NCBI RefSeq assembly: GCF_032062135.1
Contig: NC_092866.1
Location: forward strand, 21,164,535-21,228,534
Direction: 5' to 3'
DNA: 64,000 bases
Source: Pyxicephalus adspersus
Lineage: Eukaryota; Chordata; Amphibia; Anura; Pyxicephalidae
Shown here: piece after piece, positions 1-12,100 of the stretch
Layout: each line of letters opens with the position of its first letter
Position numbering within the stretch: the stretch's first letter is position 1
Notes under the pieces: model-generated
The model's input: the letters and a program-made list of their open reading frames with translations, nothing else
The model's database searches: none
What the model was told of the DNA's origin: nothing
Position numbers and translations under genes: made by a program

Positions 1-185
1 NNNNNNNNNNNNNNNNNNNNNNNNNNNNNNNNNNNNNNNNNNNNNNNNNNNNNNNNNNNNNNNNNNNNNNNNNNNNNNNNNNNNNNNNNNNNNNNNNNNN
101 NNNNNNNNNNNNNNNNNNNNNNNNNNNNNNNNNNNNNNNNNNNNNNNNNNNNNNNNNNNNNNNNNNNNNNNNNNNNNNNNNNNNN
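1..185. other. Assembly gap
   Basis: Run of N. It lies downstream of the last readable hsd11b2 exon on the minus strand, so the missing terminal exon could be inside it or beyond the window. Confidence 1.
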
Positions 186-317
186 ATTCCCCAAGTCATT
201 TGGTAGCAGCATTTTAGTAGTCTTGGACCAGATCCATTTCAGGTTTACTGGATCACCCAAATTCACTGATGAAGGTTTATCTTCTCCAGTCTTGGAGAGC
301 TTTAATAAATCAGGCCC
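186..317. repeat. Foldback MITE, right arm
   Basis: Contains GGATCACCCA, the CTTGGAGAGCTTTAATAAAT block and a terminal CAGGCCC. It matches the right arms at 14592, 16473, 42268 and 47777. The left arm is cut off by the gap. Confidence 0.8.
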
Positions 318-491
318 ATAGACAGGCTACCAGTATTTTTAAAATGGTAGTCTCCTTTCTTTACATGTATTCCAGCTGTGTGTTCAGATCATGAATAGAG
401 CCATTAAAGAACACAAATGTCACTTATGTGCTGAATGCAAGGTGAAAGAACAGTTTGTGGGTTAGATTATGAAATCCTAATTGTTACAAAC
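186..491 (-). other. Start of hsd11b2 intron 4
   Basis: No coding signal. Positions 186-317 are the right half of a foldback MITE. The remainder shows nothing I recognise. The intron runs into the gap at 1-185. Confidence 0.8.
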
Positions 492-629
492 CAGTTTTGT
501 AGGATCCTGGCTGGATCACACTGACTTTAACTCCCCAAGGCATCAGCTCATGGCGAAAGGTGTCCATTACTCGACTCAGTGCAGCTTTGGAAGATCCATA
601 CGCTGCCAGAAATGGAAATGAATGCTCAC
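492..629 (-). CDS. hsd11b2: hsd11b2 exon 4
   Basis: 138 bp, residues 227-271. It carries the AAYGSSKAA active-site segment (Tyr236, Lys240), [16 protein letters not shown] and VIQPGSYKT, in the order seen in HSD11B2. The acceptor ends TTTTGACAG. The donor is AAAACTG|GTTTGTAA, weaker than the other donors in this gene. The next exon is not in the readable sequence. Confidence 0.93.
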
Positions 630-3600
630 CTGTCAAAAGAATAGATTGTGTTTTGTTAAACAGTATCCACTGCCCAGTCCATTGCTGGTAAAATAAATGT
701 ATTTATGTATGTATGTATGTATGTATGTATGTATGTATATATATTACACACACATACATACATACACACACACACACACATACACACACATATATACATA
801 CACACGTCCAAAGGTAGCAATGTTGAATTTTTGAAAAAGGTTTCACATAGATTATTCAACTAGATATGCTGCTGGAGCAAAATAAGCAATTTGACTGATT
901 AAACTGGACAAAATATTTGCTTTTCCTTAACTTGTAGGACCCACTTGAGTTTAAAATATACTGATAATTCCTTCAACTAAACTACAAAGGAATTAAAATC
1001 ATGTTTTTTTCTCCTACATTTCATTTTATCTTGCCAAAAAATAAAAACAATCTTTGTCCACCTGCATACAGGTGTTTATCCTAATAGCATAATGAAACCA
1101 TGTAATGCTTATCAGTGTTGTTGTGCACCTCTGTCCATTTATGGGTACTCATTATTATGTTGTAACAGACCACATAGTTCTCAGTCAACACAAATTCATG
1201 AGACCAGCTGTACAGCCCGGAAACCAAGACATTGCTGCTGAAAAGGAACACAATGAGCGAGCTTTTAACAAACATTTTCATAGCTTGTAATAGGCACAGG
1301 GCCGATAATGTGACAGCTGAATAGAACAGCTTAAATGGGTGTGAGGACACAAACTGACACTGCGGTTTAATTATATACTTGGAACGAAACACTTGTGAAC
1401 ATTTAGATTTTTCTAGATGAACGGTTTCTAAAATGTGATGAGATTTGTACCCATGTCATGGTAGTCAAGGTAGCTTCATTTACTCTACTGTGTACATTGC
1501 CATTTCTTTATTAATAAGTAAAGAGGGAACAAGAGACGGCTTTTTATGACAAAATAAAGTTTACNNNNNNNNNNNNNNNNNNNNNNNNNNNNNNNNNNNN
1601 NNNNNNNNNNNNNNNNNNNNNNNNNNNNNNNNNNNNNNNNNNNNNNNNNNNNNNNNNNNNNNNNNNNNNNNNNNNNNNNNNNNNNNTCATTTTCCCATGC
1701 GTTTCCCTGCAGGGAAAATGATTATTTTCAAAAAAGGTTTTCACACTTTTAGTAGCCCAATGTTCTCTTTTTGGACTTAATATAAAAAGTCTTAGAACAA
1801 GAATTTACATATATTCTGTTTTTCAACTGGATTTGTCTGCTCAATATTCCATCCAATACCCACCTAAGAACTATTGGCCCATGGCATCTTAAATTGATAC
1901 TTTATCAACTCTAGCAATAACCCATAAAAACATAAATAAAACAGACGGGAACTTGATTCAGCCTCAGCACAACATTCCATCCAATTATTGAGTGAATACC
2001 ACTACTCTCCACTACACCATCACCCAAAATCTAAAGTGTGTCAACCTAAGTCTCAGAATCCCCTGAGGAAGCCAGAGGGTGAAACGCGTCAGGAAATGAT
2101 ACATTACGCATGGAAGCTATATCTGACCTTTTTTGATACACACTGTTGGTTGATGACTATGACTCCTAGCATAGAAGTACTATGTCTAGCTGAGAATTTG
2201 TGATCCGTTAAAACACATAGTTTATGTTGTTATTTTTATTGCCATAAAAAGCTGTCTCTCTTTCTCGCTTTACTTATTAGTTAAATTAGGTTTGGCATAT
2301 GTATCTAAATTGTTTCCCATTTGTTTATGTCATTTATATTTTTAAATCATTGTTGTTAATAAAATATTCAGATGATACTTGGACCAAGGTTTTCCATGTC
2401 CATGAATTTGGGGTTTTCATAAGTTTGGGTGTGAGTTTGACCCACTCTACCATCTTCTGAAGGCTGGTGTGACAGCCTCTAGTTTCCCCAACAATAATAA
2501 TTTGCCAGCCTAAAACACGACACCATGACCCAGTCTCCAATGATTCTGGGCTGCACAGCTCTGGATGTTAGTGTTGGGAGAGCAAAAGTGCATTCCTGCA
2601 TCCACTGTGTATGAATAATACATATTGATAGACTACAAATATATAATGTGGGGAACCAAGACATTGCCAAAATGTCAGGAGTTCAGGAAAAGAAAATCAT
2701 CTGATTAAGTAATAACAAATGTTATCACTAATAAACAAAAATGTAACAGTAAAATGTAAAACATGTCCTGGCCCACAAGTACAATACAGATACAAAAGGT
2801 GAAGTGGTTATAAGGTCAAATATTTTGTTCAATTACCTTTAACCTCAGAATTCTGGGGTGGTGTTATTCTCTGTCAGTTACTTAAATATACATTAAAGTA
2901 TTTACATATTCCTAATGATCATGGGTAAGGAAACTTTCAACATGATTTACTTTCCCACATGAGACCCTGTAACCCTCCCTTAACACAAACCCCATACTAA
3001 CCTAATTCTGGTCCTTTTCTTCCTTCTACCTACATATGCATTATAGAACCCTTATAGCTTTTATGGGGGCTTCTTTTTTGAGAGGCACTGGGAAGAAGAG
3101 GACTGATCAGCCAGAACTAAAGATTGTAGCTAGGATAAGAAGATCTTTTAATTAGAATTGTAAATCTACAGAAGAAGGCCAAGGACCTAATAACGCAAGT
3201 TTTAATGTACTGATATGGTACTTACCAGCTGGGCTGCTGACAGTCACAATTCGTCCCTTAGAAGAGCGTAACATGGGTAATAAAGCTTTGGTAATCTCCA
3301 GTGTGCCAAAGAAATTGACTTCCATGCAGCCTCTGTAGGTGGACATGAGTGACAGCTCAGCATCTCCAAAGTGAGCACAATATCCAGCATTGTTGACCAG
3401 TGCCCACAGCCCTAAACAGGAAAAAAAAAAAAAAAAACTTTAAACATATTATTTATATAAAAGAACTGTATCAGAGGACTAAATTATCTGACTCCAGTGT
3501 ATACTGCTTCTCTTATCAAATATTAGATGAAAGAGTGAGAAAGCACTATGCAGAACAATTAAAAAGAAGCTTCTTTTGAAAGTTAGCAAAGACATTTTGC

Positions 3601-6096
3601 CGTGGAATTAAATACATGTTAAGTTCACGTCTTTTAGGTTTCTATATGCAAAATTAAAGTAAACCTTTCCCAACACTCACACTGCCTATATTTGCTCTAT
3701 TGAATTATACAGGTAGTCCCCGATTTAAGGACATCTGACATATGGACGACTCCTGAATACCAACTGTTTGTTTGTGTGCAGGACTGAGGCTTGATGGGGG
3801 GGCAGTTTGCATGACTTGCAGAAAAAGTATTTTGCTGTTCTGCGAGCTCTTGTAATTCAAAGGACCAAGCCAAACTCTCAAGTGTTTCCTTTTTGCAATC
3901 CAAAGAACGTCTGCCCCCGGAGGTAAAGGATATCCTAGCCACATAAAATTTTTTTTTTTTTTGTTTGTTTTTTTTACTTTGTTTGTGATTAACTCACAGC
4001 GAGGACTTTATACAGTAACTGACACCATGCTGCCTAATATGTTGAGACAAACATCTGTCCTAATTGCATAAATTAAATAATTTACCTGTTCTGACTTACA
4101 TACAAATTCAATTTAAGAACAAACCTACAATCCCTATCCCGTATGTAACCCGAGCCCGACCTAAACAAGTGATATTGGTGCTTCACAAAATTTACTTTAA
4201 AGTTTGCTATATACTTATATAAATGTGTAGCTTCAGAGTAGCAGGAACAAGCTAGAAGCTAAAAGAAGAATAAAGTAGAACTAAAATCAACCAGTGACCT
4301 TGGAACAGTATTCTTGCACCAGATGGGGGTTCAAGTTCTGTGTCTGATGTTAGAATATATTCACATACCATTTTCACGTGTCTTCTCTTTTGTTATTTGC
4401 TGGGCTCTCTTGATGTCTTCAGGTTTGGTCAGATCCATTTGAATAATAGTCAGGCGGTCGGAACAATTTTTTCGGAGATCCTTGCCTCCTGGGCTTTCAA
4501 GATCCAAGACAGTTGCAATCACCTTAAAGCCCAACTCATCCAGTCTCTGAGCAGCAGCCTTTCCAAATCCAGAATCACATCCTAAGTGTAAAAAAAAAAA
4601 TAATTGTAGGAACACTTCTATAGGTTTTCAAAAAGCAGATCCTGACATTAGTATTAGATATTGAGCAAAATTAGACGTGTCATTAGCCCTTATGGTTAAT
4701 CAAGCTTTTTACATTTTTTGGGTAACATGTACAGGTTTTTCTATTTTTATATTATATTTACAGATTTTGACATTTTTCTTATTACAAGTACCACTGGAAT
4801 CCTCTGACACCTCTGGAACTTCCATGTTGCTTGCTACATAATTAGCAATCCCAGCAACTCTTACATAAAGCCTCTCCGCTGTCAATCAACATTTGGGGAG
4901 CATGGACTGGAAGCCTCAGATATGAAATAGTGCGCAGTCTATAGATACCAATATACTATACAAGCCATATAAAACCTCATTACCTTCATGGCTATTGCTT
5001 CCCTAAAAAAACTGAATCTTAACAGCCTGCCAAGCCTTCTAATCTAATTTCTAACAATTAGATGTTCTTAAGATGTATAAACCTACAAAAACTGGACTAG
5101 AGTGTTTGTTGTAAATTTTGAAAGGAATAACTTCACAATAGAAGCAGCATGGTGGCTCAGAGGTAGAACTCCTGCCTTTGCAGTGCTAGGTTCCAGGTTT
5201 GCATCTCAGCCAGGACACTATCTGCATGGAGTTTGCACGTTCTCCCCGTGTCTGCGTGGGTTTCCTCCGGGTACCCTGGTTTCCTCCCACATCCCAAAAA
5301 CATGCAATAAGATTAATTGGCTTCCCCTCAAAATTTGCCTTGGACTACATTAATGACATATGACTATAGTATACTATTAGACGGTGAGCTCCTTTGGAGG
5401 ACAGTTAGTGACATGACTATGGACTCGTAAAGTGCTGCGTAATATGATGGCGCTATATAAATATTGTGTAATAATAGAAGCCCCTAGAGAGGTTAGGAAT
5501 GAATGCTTTAAAACCCTTTATTGCTTTTTACAAATATGTATACGTTTGAAAATTAATAGGTTGCACCAGGGTGACATTAGAAAAAAAACACACCTAAATA
5601 AAATACATTAGATTAGTGTTTAATCACATGGTAAGGTTGTTGTTGAAATGAATAGGAGAGAAAGAGATGGATCTAATTAAGTAAACGCTGATGGCATTAA
5701 AACATTACTATTTTATAGATTTTTTAGCAACAGCAGTATAGTTCTAACTATTCTGTAACTGTATTTTTTCAACTGTTTTATTTATGCCAACCTGTTCATG
5801 GAATTTTTGCAAATGAAAAATCAGTGTGCATTGGGACATTTAGAAAAGGATTATAATACTTATAAGTATTTAAAAAATATTTTTGATCAATCATGCATGT
5901 ATCCCTCTTCAGGATGCAAAAAGTTAGCTCTTCTATTGCAAAAGTGGATATGCATAGCATGTTGCAGACTATCAAGAGAATGACTGCAGATCTGCGGGGG
6001 CTAGCAGTGGCCAAAGTGAGTAAAGGAGGCTGTTCTGAGGTCTGTACTACCGACTATAGGATAATTTAGTGGGGAAGTACACAGACAGACACACAC

Positions 6097-6164
<68 letters not shown>

Positions 6165-9100
6165 TACATGCACCTTTCATATATTCGTCAAATATTCTGT
6201 TTACACACATGGCACATACATTTCCTGGTACAGTTTGTTCATATTAAGGATAAAGTATCACAGTTTCCTTACAAAACCCAAATTAGTATTCTGTACAAAA
6301 TGTCCAACAGCAAATAGGATAGAGAAGTAGTTATGTACTTTTCCATGAATAAAACCAGTTTCATCTGTAGCTGGCAAGGTCTTATGTAATAAATTCATTC
6401 ATTAAACAATGATTAGATCAGACAACAGGCTACATAAAGGTATGTTTTGTTTACTTTCTCAGAAATGCTCTCGCAAGTACACCCTGAAGGAAAATATATA
6501 TGACATATTTACATATTGTTATTTTGGCTAAGCTGTTGTACTCAAGTTTATCTTGGCAGACCGGTTAAGTCATTGTATTAACTGCAAATCTGACCTATAT
6601 TAAACTACAACTTGACCTTGGTTGTACTTGGCAACTGTAGTCCTGAAAGAACATTTCTTTACAGAGAAGGGATGAAGCAATAAATGTTGACCTGGATTAA
6701 TGTAATAAATAGGTACACATGGATGATGGGACATTCCTATTCAAGTTGATACTGAGCATCTTTATAAAATAAGGGACTTTATTAGTGATAAGGTTATGTA
6801 GCCTAAATTTATTTATTTTTTGGAATAGAGGTCAGTATTAAAAAACAAACATATTATACATCTTTACCGACACCTCATTTTAAGAAATATAATCGATGGT
6901 ATAAAGGATCTTTGACCTGTGCCAATGGCAATGGTCGGGCTAGGTCCCCAAACAGAAAAATCAGCGAGGAATAGAAATCTCCAGGTGTCACAGTGTCCAA
7001 ATTGCAAAACGTCCTAACAGTTAGCTGTTACTTCTGCAGGTTTCTATTGGCTACAAAGTCATCATTGTATTGGCCTAATAGAAGGGTAAAAAAAAGCATA
7101 TTAGTCTTGGGGATCTCTGTTGATATATACCTAACTTTTGTTTAGTTTTAGACAGATTGTGGAAATTACTGCTAATTGAGGAGCAACAATGCTAGGCATA
7201 TACTGCGTGATTATCTTGTGATGTTACAAGTTGATTACATAGTTACATACATATTTACGTCTTTTTTAAACCTGACTTACTATATAAGTCCATCAAGTTC
7301 AACCACCAGGGAAATAAACATATCCCAGATATAAGATGTAGTTGGTCCAGAGGAAGGCAAAAAAAATCCCTGATACAATTTGCTTCAACAAGGGAAAAAA
7401 AATCCTTCCTGATTCCCTGAGGATGTTCCCTGGATCAACTATCTGTAATCTTTCCCTTAAAGCCTTAATACCCAGTTATTGATTGATATAATGACTAGTA
7501 TAACAATTAATTTAAACTTATCCTTGCCATTGGTATTTAATGTAGTTTAAAAAAACAACACAATGGTGCCACCCAAAGTGCATTCATCTATTACCATTCT
7601 GACAATTTTGTTATAAACTTCCATAATACAATAAAAAGATTGACTTCTGTAGTGGATCATAATCTGACACAATTCACATTCCATGTACTAAGTAGTATAT
7701 TTAAAATATGCAGAATGGCTTGGACAAATTCAAATCAACCTATACGTATCCTGTCGCTGTACGCAATCCTTTTGCATGAGCAGTAACATTAAGAACATAG
7801 TAATTCTGACCTATTTACTTTTGTATGATCAGATAGTGTTGGAATTATGAAAGGGTAATTATGAAAATGTAACACAGACCTAAAGTCTTAAGATTCACCT
7901 AAAGGAATCTCTGCACCAACCAAAGAAGTGGTCTTAAGTAGTGGACATAGGCAGTATAAATCGCCAAGTTACATTTTAGTAGTAATAAGTTCATAATAGA
8001 ATAATATGCTACAAGGAAAAATAGTCATTCAAAACCTTAGATCACATTATTAGTTTTCCAGTGAATGATTTTTAAAGTTAAAAATTTCATCCACCCATCG
8101 TGTCCTTATCTTGCCTTGAAGTCTAACGTGACGTGTTATTAATGATTCATGTGTTTCTTATGTTTATTAATGAGTCAAATGTTATCTTTTGTGCCATGTC
8201 CCATGATCAATACTACCTTCATTCTTTACAATTGTTACCAAACCCCACGAATTATAGGCTCAGTGCAAGTCAATGATGTGCAGTAACCTACAGCAACCCC
8301 CCCCCAAGACACACACACTTACTTTTCAGTAGTCAGCACAATGAGAGAATAGCTGATCATTCTGCATTATTTTAATGTAACTCTGAAGTGCCAAAATCTT
8401 CTGTAGCCCCATTTTCTTTATTGCACTCACTCAAAAGTACAGTACAGAAAATAGTGAGCAATAATATCTATAGAACAGGAATGTAGGAGTGATTCAGGTA
8501 CATACATGAAAACAAAGCATAGACATGCCACATGAAAATATATTTCTATTGGAAGAAAGAAAATTCTTCAGTGCTGGATCTCCTCTATCCATCCTACATC
8601 TCTTCCTAACAAAACTACAACACTTATTTCAAGTGGGGTAAGACAAAGGTTAAGGCTAATATAGCTCCTAAAGCTTCCTAACCTCTGGTTAAAACATTGT
8701 TGGGACCGGTGTGGTTATGATGGACAACTTTCATTCACTTTCCTTCCCACTAGACTTCATTCTTGAGACAAAATATTCCATTCACCATGACCCTGTAAAA
8801 TCAGGTGCTGTTAGAATTGGTTTAATGGTGGAACATTGGAATATTGTATAATTTGCAAAGAATCTTCTTGTTCCTATTTTGTGCCACAAGTAAACCTGAC
8901 ATCCCTGTTCAAAATCAGAACATTACTCATCCTAAACTCAAATTTAATCTGCTAAGTAGTAACTTCAAATGATGGCTCATTAATCGTATCTTCTGCAGAA
9001 GGTTTAAATTGGCACAGTGCATTGTGCCCCAAGCAAACTACAATGCTTAGGCAATTGCAGAGTACATACAGTTCTTTTGGGATAACAATTATAAATGGAG

Positions 9101-12100
9101 CATCCCTCCCCTGCCTGGGAAGAAAAGGAATGTGGACTCTATCCCAAACACGTAATTAATAGTATATTGCAATCATCCAGACACTGTGATTAATCTTCTA
9201 GAAGAAAAGGTTATCAAACCTCTTGTATTTTAATTGTGTCAGAGAAAAAAAAATAATTGTTTAAATAAATAGATAATTACTAGCAGATACAGTTTTGTTG
9301 TGAATAAAATGTACAGCTGATGCATGTTCATATTATGTAAATGTGAATTAAACTTGCCTGTTATATTTCATCTTTTTCTTTCAGATGAAAGTTTAAACTT
9401 TAACTATTTGGGCATGTAATTCTTAGTCCAGAAGTTCTTATCCGTTTTATGATTACAGATGCCCACCCTGCCAGACTGCCAAAATTACCAGTANNNNNNN
9501 NNNNNNNNNNNNNNNNNNNNNNNNNNNNNNNNNNNNNNNNNNNNNNNNNNNNNNNNNNNNNNNNNNNNNNNNNNNNNNNNNNNNNNNNNNNNNNNNNNNN
9601 NNNNNNNNNNNNNNNNNNNNNNNNNNNNNNNNNNNNNNNNNNNNNNNNNNNNNNNNNNNNNNNNNNNNNNNNNNNNNNNNNNNNNNNNNNNNNNNNNNNN
9701 NNNNNNNNNNNNNNNNNNNNNNNNNNNNNNNNNNNNNNNNNNNNNNNNNNNNNNNNNNNNNNNNNNNNNNNNNNNNNNNNNNNNNNNNNNNNNNNNNNNN
9801 NNNNNNNNNNNNNNNNNNNNNNNNNTTGCATATAGTGTCCTGGCCGAGATCCGAACCTATGACCTGGTGTTGTAAAAGAAAGGACGCTATCCACTGAGCC
9901 AACCGTGCGGCCCATCATTTGGTTCCCATACCCCCAAGGAGTAAAGAACTCACATGCAATAAATCCCCCAAGGAATAAGGAACTCGCATGGAACTCATGG
10001 ACTGCCACTCCCCCAACGAGTAAAGAACTCGCATGGAATAAAGGACTGCCACTCCCCCAAGGTGTAAAGAACTCGCATAGAATAAAAGACTGCCACTCCC
10101 CCAAGGAGTAAAGCACTGGCATGGAATAAAGGACTGCCACTCCCCCAACGAGTAAAGAACTCGCATGGAATAAAGGACTGCCACTCCCCCAAGGAGTAAA
10201 GAACGCGCATAGAATAAAGGACTGCCACTCCCCCAAGGCGTAAAGCACTGGCATGGAATAAAGGACTGCCACTCCCCCAAGGAGTAAAGAACTCGCATGG
10301 AATAAAGGACTGCCACTCCCCCAAGCAGTAAAGAACTACTGTCCTTGGCGAAATTTGGTTTGGTAGAACATGCCACATGGAATGTTTTACAGATAATTTT
10401 AGGAGTGTTTTTTGGGCTATTAAACACTTGAAGTGATGTTTTCCAATGGGTTTTACTCAAGAACACAAAGCAAAGACACAGTAAGGATAATCATTATGGC
10501 TTGATCCTGTCCTTGTCTGTGGTGATGCTCATAGAGCATGCCCGAGATTGTCACTTTTTTTCATTGCAGTTAAAGCCCCTTCTGCCCATGCCCTAGATGG
10601 GATCAGCAGAAGAGCAGCTCGAAGCCTCCTGGGATAAGCGACATAGGTCAAAAACACGTTTTTGCTTTTATATAAAAAAAAGTTATCTACCCTTTTATAT
10701 GAAGTAGAAATTGTAGTGATCAGTCTATGTTAATGATCCATTTTAATGGGCTGCTATTTGTTGCTATACTTGTCTTTTTAAAAATTTAAGACCGCAAGTA
10801 TTTAATTCAACACAACCAGGGGGATACAATGTCTATAATAAAATGTTAAAAGTTTAATTCATAAAAAGAGAAATATGGGGTTCTTATTCTAGGCATACTT
10901 GCCAAGTCCAAAATAAAGGTTAAGTCTGTTGAATAATGGCCGGAGAGTGTACTTGCTGCCTAGAAATGTAACACTAGCCAAAATCTTGAGCGAACACGTG
11001 CAAAGCTTTAGTAGTGTAATAAAGTCTTATATTTCTAATTGATCATTCTTTGTTTTTGTGATCCTAGTTACTAGCCACAACCATTGCAAACTAAATCCAC
11101 TTTCCACAGTTTTATGTTCAGGAGAATTCAATTATAGTGGGAACACCCAAACATGTGCAAAACGTGGCTGGATTTAAGGCCGGAAGGTCCCACAGTTCTT
11201 TCATTATGGTCCTTCGCTGACCAAAATAACATCTTTCCATTTTTTCTATTATTGTGGAAAAGTGATATAATAAGTAAAATAATAGCTAATAGGCTTGAAT
11301 AAAAACATTTCCTTTAAGAATCTTTTTCTCCCAAAAAAAGAAAAAGGGCAAACACTCTCCCTCACAGAAGCTGGTAATGACTCAATTAGAAAATACTCCT
11401 GGAAGGTGTTTTGCATAACTGTCCAGGGTTGGAAGATGTTTGTGGGTTGCCTTGCATGAACTGTGTTAAGCTGGGTACACACTTCCAATAATTATGGTTA
11501 GAAAATGAACAATTACGACCGATCAATGATTTTGCACGATTATACTTGAACAATCGTATTGTGCACAATTCTGTACATGCTGTAACGATACGATTGTTCA
11601 AATATAATCCACCAATAGTGTATACACGCTAGATGTGTGACTTTTCACTTTTTTTTAGAACATTTTTGGTCGGTCGTTTGTCTCCAACAATAATTATTGG
11701 AAATGTGCACGCAGCTTTACCCCATAACCCTCTATATCTTCTTGCTGCACTGGCAAGTCCTGGACAAACTAACAGTGATTTGAAATCTACACGGCTTGTG
11801 ATTTTTTCCAAATGATTTGGCAATTTTTTACCATCCTAGGCCAGACTTACAGGCATCCGGACTCTGAAAGCCTTTAGACCTCGATATAACGATGCCACTC
11901 ATATCAATTGCAAGGGGAACGTCAGACCCTATACATCTGAGGTTCAAATAGGATAGAATACACCTGCAAACTCATTAAGGAGGCACCTAATCTGGAATAC
12001 CCGACTCTTATTTCAAGGATTTGGAATGTTGGTATTTTTCTCATGTGGCAGGTCTGCATTTTCTTTAATTTTAGATTATAAAAATAAACATGTTTTATGT

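Larger units (their letters stand above)
630..3225 (-). other. hsd11b2 intron 3
   Basis: About 2.6 kb with canonical borders. It contains a compound microsatellite at 699-806, an assembly gap at 1565-1686 and a frog-type dispersed motif near 2057-2096. Otherwise it is unremarkable AT-rich sequence with no credible open frame. Confidence 0.85.

Noticed and set aside
6001..6317. Short frames encoding Tyr-Ile repeats
   Set aside because: Direct translation of an (AT)n microsatellite. The same applies at 18452, 19304, 36948 and 52218.
9826..9914. tRNA gene
   Set aside because: The A- and B-box-like sequences belong to a SINE head that continues into SINE body sequence. The cloverleaf is not complete.
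9928..10337. CRISPR-like array
   Set aside because: The whole 44-bp unit repeats without variable spacers, and this is a vertebrate genome.
9400..10466. Long minus-strand open frames of up to 290 codons, with repeated Gly-Glu-Trp-Gln-Ser motifs
   Set aside because: They cross an assembly gap and a 44-bp tandem array. The unit lacks stops in the reverse frames and shifts frame each copy, giving a false repetitive protein.
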